In this document: positions 7,339 to 13,631 of the stretch, piece after piece
Layout of the letters: every line of letters begins with the position of its first letter
Position numbering within the stretch: position 1 is the stretch's first letter
Assembly (NCBI GenBank): GCA_017527945.1
Contig: JAFXPL010000021.1
Span: forward strand, 1-17,710
Reading direction: 5' to 3'
DNA length: 17,710 nt
Source of the DNA: Bacteroidales bacterium
GTDB lineage: Bacteria; Bacteroidota; Bacteroidia; Bacteroidales; WCHB1-69
Made by a program: the position numbers and the translations under genes
The notes under the pieces: model-generated
Database searches by the model: none
Told to the model about the DNA's origin: nothing
What the model saw: only the letters and a program-made list of their open reading frames with translations

Positions 7339-8592
7339 ATGAGCAGAGTGAGAATTTGGACATTAGTTGTCGTTTTAGTTGTTTGTAATTCAGTAAGTTG
7401 TGCGTTCGCACAGAAGAACAAGGTCGATTATCCGCAAGCCGAGTGGTCGAAAGCGTCCGTCATCTTGATGCACACCCCCGGGCAGGAGCTCTTCGACGGG
7501 GTGATTCATCCGTCGGCAGGGCTTTTCGAAGACTATTTCGATGTGGAAAAAGCGGCGGCCGAGCACCGGAACTATATCAAGATGCTGCAGAAGAACGGCA
7601 TCAAGGTTTATACCGTTCGGCAGATTTTAGAGGAGACGGGGATTGACAGCTTGCGTGCGTTGGCGGGCGAGCTGCTCCAGTACGACGTCTCTGCGCTGGA
7701 CGACGACGCTGCGGTGGAGGCGGACCGTTACAAGAAGGAGGTGATCGCCAAGATGAGTCGCGCCGACCTGATCCGCTGTATCCTGCTGCAACCCACGGTG
7801 GTGCTCTATAAGACGGGGCAGAACACGGGCTACGAGGCCCAGTACGTGCATAATCCGCTGATGAACCTCTATTTCACCCGCGACCAAAGCATCACCACCC
7901 CGCGCGGCCACGTGATCTGCAACATGAACTCCTCCCAGCGGGAACCCGAGTCCGACATCATTAGCCTGTGCTACGCGCACCTCGGCTTGCAGCCGATTCT
8001 GCGCATCCAGGACGAAGGGCGCTTGGAGGGGGGCGACTACTTGCCCGCCGGCACCCTGTCGCTCATCGGCTGCGGTATGCGCACCAACGACGAGGGCATC
8101 CGGCAGATGATGGAGGCGGACGCTTTCGGCCACGACACCGTGGTGGTGGTCCGCGACCACAAGTTCTGGCAGATGCAGATGCACCTCGATACCTACTTCA
8201 ACATCATTGACGAAGACCTGTGTACGCTGACTTCCAGCCGGTTGAATGCGCAGAAAGATGATCCGGAGTACGTTACGTGCGATGTGTGGGCGCGCGCGCC
8301 TGGCACAAAGAAGTACACCCTCATGCAAAAGGATCGCTCTTTCGTAGAATTCCTGCAGGATCGTTTTGAGATTATCCCCATTGACAGCGAAGATGAGATG
8401 CACTACGCCAACAACTTCCTCACCGTCGCGCCGCGCCACATCATGGCGGTGGGCGGCCAGTCCAAGACGCTGCAGCGCCGTTTTGCCGAAGCCGGCGTGA
8501 AGGTGGAGTGGATCCCGTTGGAGAGTCTCATCGACGGTTACGGCGCCGCGCACTGCATGACGCAGGTGCTGAAGCGGAACCGGAAGTTCTGA
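7339..8592 (+). CDS. arginine deiminase family protein with a signal peptide
   Basis: Arginine deiminase hydrolyses L-arginine to citrulline and ammonia. The ATG at 7339 gives 417 residues; an in-frame TTG two codons earlier is less likely. The catalytic set of the guanidino-modifying superfamily is complete: FTRD with Asp182, EGGD with Glu230, MHLD with His282 and Asp284, and the nucleophile Cys406 in GYGAAHCMTQ. The R-T-N context around 248 and the overall length match bacterial ArcA-type enzymes. Unusually, residues 1-24 form a signal peptide ending CAFA, with Gln next, so the enzyme should act outside the cytoplasm; classical arginine deiminases are cytoplasmic. No arcB, arcC or arginine/ornithine antiporter is adjacent, so the ATP-yielding pathway is not encoded here. 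It could instead act on peptidyl or free guanidino compounds. Fold and catalytic residues are certain; the natural substrate is inferred. Confidence 0.88.
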   Translation: MSRVRIWTLVVVLVVCNSVSCAFAQKNKVDYPQAEWSKASVILMHTPGQELFDGVIHPSAGLFEDYFDVEKAAAEHRNYIKMLQKNGIKVYTVRQILEETGIDSLRALAGELLQYDVSALDDDAAVEADRYKKEVIAKMSRADLIRCILLQPTVVLYKTGQNTGYEAQYVHNPLMNLYFTRDQSITTPRGHVICNMNSSQREPESDIISLCYAHLGLQPILRIQDEGRLEGGDYLPAGTLSLIGCGMRTNDEGIRQMMEADAFGHDTVVVVRDHKFWQMQMHLDTYFNIIDEDLCTLTSSRLNAQKDDPEYVTCDVWARAPGTKKYTLMQKDRSFVEFLQDRFEIIPIDSEDEMHYANNFLTVAPRHIMAVGGQSKTLQRRFAEAGVKVEWIPLESLIDGYGAAHCMTQVLKRNRKF

Positions 8593-8615
8593 TCGTGGCG
8601 TGCGTGGTGATACGG

Positions 8616-10151
8616 TTAGAATTTGTGTCCTAACTTGGATACTGCGCCGTACAACACCTTGTTGCTGTTGTAGATGAGCAGTCCGTCCTCGTCAATGGCC
8701 AAAGGCCTGTAGATGACGGATTTGTATTTTTCGTAGTTCATCAACATGCTGGGCTCCGATATGCGGCCGTCGCTCCCGATGGTGCAGTACATGGCGCATT
8801 TCTTTTTGTAATTGGTGGTGGTGATGGAGAGAGCCTGTCCGGTCTTGCCGGTGTGGTTCGCGAGATTGTCGTTGTAGAAGATGTACAGTCTGTCGTTGTG
8901 CAGAATCGTGTTGAAGCATAGCAGGTCGGACTGGTAGAACTTTGTGGATTTGTTGCTGTGGTTCGTGATAAGCTGGTCTTTCCTGATCATCTGAAAGTTG
9001 TTGAGATTTCCGTCCTTGTCGGCGAAGGAGACAAGGATGTTCCCGAAGAGTGTGAAGGTGTAGTTGGGGACGCTTACGGATGTCCGGGGCTCGCCGAGCA
9101 GAACTGTTGTCCCGTTCCCGAATTCCTTGATTTCCACGGGTACGGCTTCAAAATCTTCCCCTTTTTTTGAGAATTTCGGATGCTTGTAGTCGTAGTAGTC
9201 CTGTGGAAACGGTTGCACGCTGAAGCGGCCGTTGTCCATCTGTTTCCCGTCGAAAGTGGCCAGGTATGCGCCGGATGCCTTCTGGTCGGCGGTCGCTTGG
9301 TAGTAGCCTCCGACGGCGACGTCTCCGGAGGCGCACAGGAACAGCTTGCCGTTGTTCAGGTACCCGAAGTCGGGCTGGATTTCCGCTGACCGCGTCTCTT
9401 CCGCCCCGACTTCTATCAGATGCAGCATTTCGTTCTCCTTTTGGGATTTGGACGGGTTGGGCTTGTTAAAGGAGGAAATGGCTACATAGACGTTGGCGTT
9501 GTTGTTGACCGCGATGTCGAGGATGTTGAGGGTGGTGTTGGCAAGCTCCATCTCCAGGGGATTCGCCCACAACAAACCTTCGTCGCCGAATGCCAGCACC
9601 GCCGACCCTTTCAGCTTGTCGGACTTGTCCGCTTGGAATAGTCCGGCTTTGTTGACTTGGAAGATGACGACAGCGGCTTTGGTCTGGTCGGGCGACACGG
9701 AGTGCCCCACGAGGATGTCTTCCCGGCGTTCCAGTTTGAACGAGATGATTTTTTCGGGCTTCCACTCCCCTTTGGTCGCCTCTTTGGGGACTGAGTTGAG
9801 GAACAGCGCATAGGATTTCGCCGGATAGTCGTAAAGGGTGTACAGGCAGTTGATCCGGTCCTCGCCCTCGTAAAAGGCAATCAGGTTGTAGTCCATGGAA
9901 CGCTCCACAACGATCTTCCGTCCTGTGGTGCCGTTTTTCGACACGCAGGTGATGATGTCCTGTGCGACACGTGTCATGCCGTTGATCATGGTGTAGTCGG
10001 TGCAGACGTAGTGTTCGTCGCCCATGCCGACTAATGTGGTGTTGTAGTCGTAGCCGGCCACCCCGTTTTTGTCAACAATTAAGGTTAAAGGGTCTTGTGC
10101 TTGGCAAGTCATTGCGAACAAGACGGTGAAAAGCAGGATTGTTTTTTTCAT
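8616..10151 (-). CDS. exported protein of unknown function (paralogue B of the 876-2423 protein)
   Basis: A 511-residue protein starting MKKTILLFTV at the ATG at 10151, with a signal peptide ending TCQA before Gln. It matches the 515-residue protein at 876-2423 along its length. Shared blocks include GDEHYV (GDQHYI), FYEGE, PDFGYLNNGKL (VDFGYICNGKL), HND...ANHTGKT (HND...DNYTGKT) and the C-terminal PLAIDEDGLL...VSKLGHKF (PLFIDEDGLL...LSKLSYEF). Blade-like beta segments suggest a propeller, but no named domain is recognised. It lies 35 bases downstream of the rlmI-like gene on the same strand without a clear promoter of its own, so it may be transcribed from the methyltransferase. Its 3' end faces the arginine deiminase with only 23 bases between. 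Confidence 0.85.
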   Translation of the reverse strand: MKKTILLFTVLFAMTCQAQDPLTLIVDKNGVAGYDYNTTLVGMGDEHYVCTDYTMINGMTRVAQDIITCVSKNGTTGRKIVVERSMDYNLIAFYEGEDRINCLYTLYDYPAKSYALFLNSVPKEATKGEWKPEKIISFKLERREDILVGHSVSPDQTKAAVVIFQVNKAGLFQADKSDKLKGSAVLAFGDEGLLWANPLEMELANTTLNILDIAVNNNANVYVAISSFNKPNPSKSQKENEMLHLIEVGAEETRSAEIQPDFGYLNNGKLFLCASGDVAVGGYYQATADQKASGAYLATFDGKQMDNGRFSVQPFPQDYYDYKHPKFSKKGEDFEAVPVEIKEFGNGTTVLLGEPRTSVSVPNYTFTLFGNILVSFADKDGNLNNFQMIRKDQLITNHSNKSTKFYQSDLLCFNTILHNDRLYIFYNDNLANHTGKTGQALSITTTNYKKKCAMYCTIGSDGRISEPSMLMNYEKYKSVIYRPLAIDEDGLLIYNSNKVLYGAVSKLGHKF

Positions 10152-10160
10152 GATGGTTTG

Positions 10161-10181
10161 GTGAATTGTGAATTGTGATTT
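10161..10181 (-). repeat. 7-bp tandem repeat, three units of GTGAATT
   Basis: GTGAATT (10161-10167), GTGAATT (10168-10174) and the variant GTGATTT (10175-10181) fill most of the 35-base gap between the rlmI-like gene and paralogue B. The 7-bp period equals that of the array near the other paralogue, although the unit sequence differs. Confidence 0.8.
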
Positions 10182-10186
10182 GCGGA

Positions 10187-11383
10187 TTATCGTACCTCCA
10201 ACAGCAGCCCTTTCAGATAATCCCCTTCCGGATGGTAGATGCTGACCGGGTGGCAGGGGGCGTGCTGCAGGCGGCTGACCACGCGGACTTCCTTGCCGGC
10301 GAGTGCGGCGGCGGAGAAGACCATCGTCTGGAAGTCGTCGCGGCTGACGGCCTGCGAGCATGAGAAGGTGAAGAGCAGCCCGCCGGGGCGGATTTTCTCC
10401 ATCGTCTTGCGGTTGATGTTTCGGTAGCCCTTGAGGCCCTGCTCTTTCACACGGTGGTGCTTGGCGAAGGCAGGCGGGTCGAGGACGATGAGGTCGTAAT
10501 GGTGGTCGGGCATCCGGTCGAGGTAGGCGAACACGTCCTCGCAGACTGCTGTGTGCCGCCCCGCGAAGTCGCCGCCCATCAGGCGCACGTTCTCCTCCAC
10601 GAGGTCAACAGCCTTCCGCGAAATATCGACGGAGTCCACGTGCTCCGCCCCGCCGCGCAGGGCATACAGCGAGAAGCCGCCCGAGTAGGAGAACATGTTG
10701 AGGACAGTGCGCCCCCTGGCCAATTCGCCCACCATGGCGCGGCTCTCGCGCTGGTCGAGGAAGAAGCCGGTCTTCTGCCCGTTAAGGATGTCGATTTTGA
10801 AGAGGATGCCGTGCTCCGAAGCAACGACCTCCTCGTCGGGCTGGCCGTAAATCCAGCTGTTTTCTGTTGCAATCTCCTCATTATCAGCCGTCTCGATAGC
10901 TGTTTTGAGGCAGACGGCCTTCGTGTCGGGCAGCAGCTCGGCGAGCAGTTCGGCGAGGGTTTCGCGCAGACGGTACATGCCCATGGAGTGTACCTGCATA
11001 ACGAGGTGGCGGTTGTAAGCGTCAATGATGAGACCGGGCATGCCGTCGCCCTCGCCGTTGACGAGGCGGAACATGTTGGTCTGCGGGTTCGGCAGCAGGA
11101 TGTTCTTGCGGAACTCGATGGCATTCAGCAGTTTGCCGCGCCAGAAGTCGCGATCGATGTCGCGTTGTTCGAAGCTGAAGAGGCGCACAGCGATGGTGGT
11201 GGGCTGATAGTGGCCGGTGGCGAGGTACTGGCGCTGTGCGTCATAGACCTCCACGATGTCGCCGTCGCGCAAGTCCTTGTCTTTGCGGGCGATGGCGCCG
11301 GAGAAGATCCACGGGTGCCGCCGTTGCAGGGATTTCTCCTTGCCGGGGCGCAGGATGATGCGGGGGAGAGTATGGTCATTCAT
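10187..11383 (-). CDS. rlmI: 23S rRNA (cytosine-C5) methyltransferase, RlmI-like
   Basis: RlmI transfers a methyl group from S-adenosylmethionine to C5 of a cytosine in 23S rRNA (C1962 in E. coli). The 398-residue protein has the family layout: an N-terminal PUA domain (about 1-80, RRHPWIFSGAI at 21-31), the family motif GQKTGFFLDQR (202-212), the SAM-binding loop NMFSYSGGFSLYA (229-241), DPPAF (302-306) and FTFSCSQ (338-344) with a conserved Cys342. The ATG at 11383 fits the conserved N-terminus and lies only four bases after a TATTTTTG box, which suggests a leaderless message. Length is normal for RlmI (about 396). The downstream neighbour, paralogue B, is probably co-transcribed but has no obvious functional link. 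Confidence 0.93.
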   Translation of the reverse strand: MNDHTLPRIILRPGKEKSLQRRHPWIFSGAIARKDKDLRDGDIVEVYDAQRQYLATGHYQPTTIAVRLFSFEQRDIDRDFWRGKLLNAIEFRKNILLPNPQTNMFRLVNGEGDGMPGLIIDAYNRHLVMQVHSMGMYRLRETLAELLAELLPDTKAVCLKTAIETADNEEIATENSWIYGQPDEEVVASEHGILFKIDILNGQKTGFFLDQRESRAMVGELARGRTVLNMFSYSGGFSLYALRGGAEHVDSVDISRKAVDLVEENVRLMGGDFAGRHTAVCEDVFAYLDRMPDHHYDLIVLDPPAFAKHHRVKEQGLKGYRNINRKTMEKIRPGGLLFTFSCSQAVSRDDFQTMVFSAAALAGKEVRVVSRLQHAPCHPVSIYHPEGDYLKGLLLEVR

Positions 11384-11387
11384 GCCG

Positions 11388-11395
11388 CAAAAATA
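11388..11395 (-). promoter_or_regulatory. -7 promoter box placed directly against the rlmI start codon
   Basis: The minus strand reads TATTTTTG, then CGGC, then the ATG at 11383. An imperfect -33 element, TTTT at 11417-11420, is 21 bases upstream. With the box centred near -7, transcription would begin within about one base of the start codon. Confidence 0.5.
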
Positions 11396-11478
11396 CGATT
11401 TTTTCGGGTGGGGTTTAAAAGGCGCGATAAATTTTGTGATTTCGCAGATTGATTCTGGACGATTTTGCGCCGTTCCTG

Positions 11479-11610
11479 TCAGTGCTTGATTCTGAAGTAC
11501 TCCAGCAATGCCTTGTATTGGTCTTGCGCTGTCAGGCAGGTGTCTCGCAGGTAGTCGTTGAGGATGATGCCGAATTTCTCGGCAAACCGGGTAACTGAGA
11601 TGTATTCCAT
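11479..11610 (-). CDS. small protein of 43 residues, unknown function
   Basis: The ORF begins MEYISVTRFAEKFGI and ends EYFRIKH. I recognise no family, and it has no signal peptide or membrane segment. The sequence is charged and predicted helical; it could be a small regulator or the remnant of a longer protein. The case for a real gene is its upstream region: a textbook TTTG-N21-TATCTTTG promoter with the start codon 31 bases beyond the -7 box, the best -33/-7 pair in the window. It lies between the AT-richer HigBA block and rlmI, on the same strand as both. It ends 95 bases before rlmI, so its transcript might also feed rlmI. Confidence 0.5.
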   Translation of the reverse strand: MEYISVTRFAEKFGIILNDYLRDTCLTAQDQYKALLEYFRIKH

Positions 11611-11641
11611 ACTGTCGGCAAGATTCTAATGAAAACTGCGG

Positions 11642-11674
11642 CAAAGATAAGATTTTTTTGCCGATGACGGCAAA
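11642..11674 (-). promoter_or_regulatory. full -33/-7 promoter with overlapping inverted repeat
   Basis: On the minus strand TTTG (11671-11674) and TATCTTTG (11642-11649) are 21 bases apart, a near-ideal Bacteroidetes promoter. The -33 element is one arm of a perfect inverted repeat: TTTGCCG at 11657-11663 and CGGCAAA at 11668-11674 (plus-strand reading) around a 4-base centre. The -7 box also continues into CCG, so TTTGCCG occurs at both promoter elements. No U-tract follows the hairpin on either strand, so an operator is more likely than a terminator. Confidence 0.6.
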
Positions 11675-11693
11675 GAGGGATTGTGAGGAAAAA

Positions 11694-11720
11694 ATCCGTG
11701 CGGATCCGTGCGATACGCGG
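11694..11720. repeat. 10-bp tandem repeat, ATCCGTGCGG type
   Basis: ATCCGTGCGG (11694-11703) is followed by ATCCGTGCGA (11704-11713) and a degenerate TACGCGG tail. It lies just past the stop codon of the exported protein at 11730 and before the promoter of the 43-residue ORF. From memory, similar ATCCGTG strings occur between genes in Bacteroidales; I see no function. Confidence 0.7.
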
Positions 11721-11729
11721 AGATTATAA

Positions 11730-12890
11730 TCAATGCCAACCGTCAATGTCAATGCCGACGAAATCGCCCTTTTGGTCGAACGTGTAGGCGGCCCACATTT
11801 TGTAGTAGTCGATGTTTGGATAATACCAGATGTGGATGACGTAGTGCTTGTCCACGACTTCCAAGGAGATAAGTTTACCGTATTTCTTGAAGTCGCGTCC
11901 GCGGCGGGACATGTCATCGCGGATAAATGACAGCATCTTGTTGATATGAGGCACTTTCAGTAACTTTTCTGCCGGAAGATCTCCGGAAAACAGGTTTTCC
12001 GCTCCTGTGAACAGCCATGTTCCATCTTGCCGATACCCTTTTTGGGTGCTGTCGCTAAAAACAATGTAATACAGCGTGCCTTTACAGTTTACCTCAATGT
12101 AAACATTTGTGGTGTCGTCAGTCCTCTCCACTTTTGTCCGCACTTTTTTGGGTAACTGGTCGTATGTTATGACCTTTTCTCGATACAGGGTTCCATTTCT
12201 GAAAATGCACTTACGGCTTAATCCCTTTGGCTCTTTGCTACGCCCATCCACCGTGATAATTTCTGGGCCGTTGACGTCGTAATTAAGAATCCTTTTTTTG
12301 GACAAATTGAGTGTTGCCCTCCAAAACGAATCGCCTCCATCGCAGGGGTCCTGATAATAGCTGTCAAGACAGTTGTATATATCGGGTATTGCAAAGTTGA
12401 TTTTCACACAAGTGTCGCCATCCATTGTTCGATAAAAAGAATATTGCCGAACATATTGGTAAAACCGAGGTGCAGTGAGGGCGCGTTGAATTGTTTGCGA
12501 TGAATCGGCTTTAAGGTCTAATTCTTTGGCCAGCAAGAACTCAGCACGCTGAACCTCCTTTAGTCCAACGAATATGGAATATCCCTCTGAGGTAATAGCA
12601 TTTTCTTCATCCTCGCCCCATGAAGATAAGTAGCTTTTGAAAAGCCGGGGCTTGTGATAGTCTAATACATATCCAATCGTACCCTTGTCATTACGACAAT
12701 CATAAAATGTGATGCTTGTGTCGATGTAGGAGCACAGTTGTTTGGCTACGGGGCTTTTGTAACTCGAGGTGTCATGTGTTACCAAAGAGATTTCCGTTAC
12801 GGGAATCGGTCGCAAGTGTTCCAACTTCTGAGAGAAAGAGTTCCCCGTGGTCAGCAGTAACAGTGTGGATATGATGATAATCTTTTTCAT
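11730..12890 (-). CDS. exported protein of unknown function, possible C-terminal PepSY-like region
   Basis: A 386-residue protein with a signal peptide (MKKIIIISTLLLLTTGNSFS, then Gln). I recognise no family over the full length. Around residues 243-295 the pattern YDQLPKKVRTKV, a beta strand, KGTLYYIVFSD and a DGTWLF segment resembles the short PepSY-like (BLIP-type) fold of exported Bacteroidetes proteins, a weak inference. There are several Cys residues (near 52, 64, 161, 174 and 183), unusual for the neighbours and compatible with periplasmic disulfides. It lies 18 bases downstream of higA on the same strand without its own promoter box, so it may be transcribed with the toxin-antitoxin pair. 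Codon use is more AT-rich than in the surrounding genes, which suggests a different origin. Confidence 0.75.
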   Translation of the reverse strand: MKKIIIISTLLLLTTGNSFSQKLEHLRPIPVTEISLVTHDTSSYKSPVAKQLCSYIDTSITFYDCRNDKGTIGYVLDYHKPRLFKSYLSSWGEDEENAITSEGYSIFVGLKEVQRAEFLLAKELDLKADSSQTIQRALTAPRFYQYVRQYSFYRTMDGDTCVKINFAIPDIYNCLDSYYQDPCDGGDSFWRATLNLSKKRILNYDVNGPEIITVDGRSKEPKGLSRKCIFRNGTLYREKVITYDQLPKKVRTKVERTDDTTNVYIEVNCKGTLYYIVFSDSTQKGYRQDGTWLFTGAENLFSGDLPAEKLLKVPHINKMLSFIRDDMSRRGRDFKKYGKLISLEVVDKHYVIHIWYYPNIDYYKMWAAYTFDQKGDFVGIDIDGWH

Positions 12891-12908
12891 AATGAGAGGC
12901 TCTCAATG

Positions 12909-13241
12909 CTATAGTGCCGTGGCGATTTTGCGGACGGCGGAGAGACGGCGGAGGAAGGAACGGTCGCGCTTGGTGGTGATCATGTCGTAACGTGTCTGTA
13001 GCGCAAGCAAAGGCTCGGCGTCCAGATCAAGAGCAGTGGCGATCAAAATAGCCATTTCTGTGTTAAGTGGTCGCTTGCCATTTAGGATTTCGTTTAATTG
13101 CGTGTAGGAAACACCTATTTCAGCCGCCAACTTCCGTTGCGAGATGCCGCGATATTCTATTTCGTCCTTGATTACCTCGCCAGGGTGTGTGGGAGTATAA
13201 GGTTCTAACATGCTGACTTCTTTCTGCTTCATAATGATCAT
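12909..13241 (-). CDS. higA: HigA-type antitoxin, XRE-family helix-turn-helix
   Basis: HigA neutralises the HigB ribonuclease and represses its own operon by binding operator DNA. The 110-residue protein has the HigA signature PTHPGEVIKDE near residue 18. Its helix-turn-helix is GISQRKLAAEIGVSYTQLNEILNGKRPLN (about 32-60). It continues with MAILIATALDLDAEPLLALQ, as in VapI/HigA proteins. Its ATG overlaps the higB stop by four bases (ATGA), showing translational coupling. Gene order toxin first, antitoxin second is the HigBA norm and the reverse of most type II systems. No palindromic operator was seen upstream of higB. Confidence 0.92.
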   Translation of the reverse strand: MIIMKQKEVSMLEPYTPTHPGEVIKDEIEYRGISQRKLAAEIGVSYTQLNEILNGKRPLNTEMAILIATALDLDAEPLLALQTRYDMITTKRDRSFLRRLSAVRKIATAL

Positions 13242-13567
13242 TGATAATGGTTACTCAATTCAGTGATATTCACAATTGTGGCGATGGTTTCAGGTCCTTC
13301 TACGTGTTCTTCAAACTCTATTCGATATTTGTCATTGACTCGGACTGAGGAAAGACCTGCTTTGTCACCCAATAGCTTTTCATAATGCAACGAGTTGTAT
13401 CGAGCAAGTGACAAAACATTGGGCGATGTGAACATCAAATCAACTATTTTGGCGTATTTTTTGATAACACCAGGTTGGTAGTGATGCTTTTTCTCATATT
13501 TCCCCTTCACAATCTCAAACGATCCGGCGACTAACTCTTTGAGCAGTTCCTCATCCACTTCGCCCAA
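13238..13567 (-). CDS. higB: HigB/RelE-superfamily toxin with uncertain start
   Basis: HigB toxins are ribosome-dependent mRNA endonucleases of the RelE fold. The core is clear: QPGVIKKYAKIVDLM, LHYEKLLGDKAGLSSVRVNDKYRIEFEE and a terminal beta strand IATIVNITELSNHYQ. No ATG is available at the expected place; the start given is a TTG at 13567 (109 residues), and a GTG at 13510 is the other option. The reading frame stays open upstream of the TTG and encodes INVEAFREYCLSLGEVDEE, which resembles the start of MmcQ/YjbR-family proteins with ATA where their ATG would be. The toxin is followed by higA with a 4-base overlap. It lies 64 bases after the stop of the phosphatase-dipeptidase gene, and no TAnnTTTG box was found in that gap. 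Confidence 0.8.
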   Translation of the reverse strand: MGEVDEELLKELVAGSFEIVKGKYEKKHHYQPGVIKKYAKIVDLMFTSPNVLSLARYNSLHYEKLLGDKAGLSSVRVNDKYRIEFEEHVEGPETIATIVNITELSNHYQ

Positions 13568-13631
13568 CGAGAGGCAATATTCACGGAAGGCTTCGACATT
13601 TATGATGATTGCGTTATTGGCCGAGTAACCC

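Noticed and set aside
10152..10361. In-frame extension of paralogue B to 581 codons
   Set aside because: The extension is rlmI in another frame plus the GTGAATT repeat. The signal peptide starts at 10151 and aligns with paralogue A.
13576..13599. Out-of-frame ATG upstream of higB (MSKPSVNIASRW...)
   Set aside because: The frame stops after about 22 codons inside higB and matches nothing; it cannot be the toxin start.
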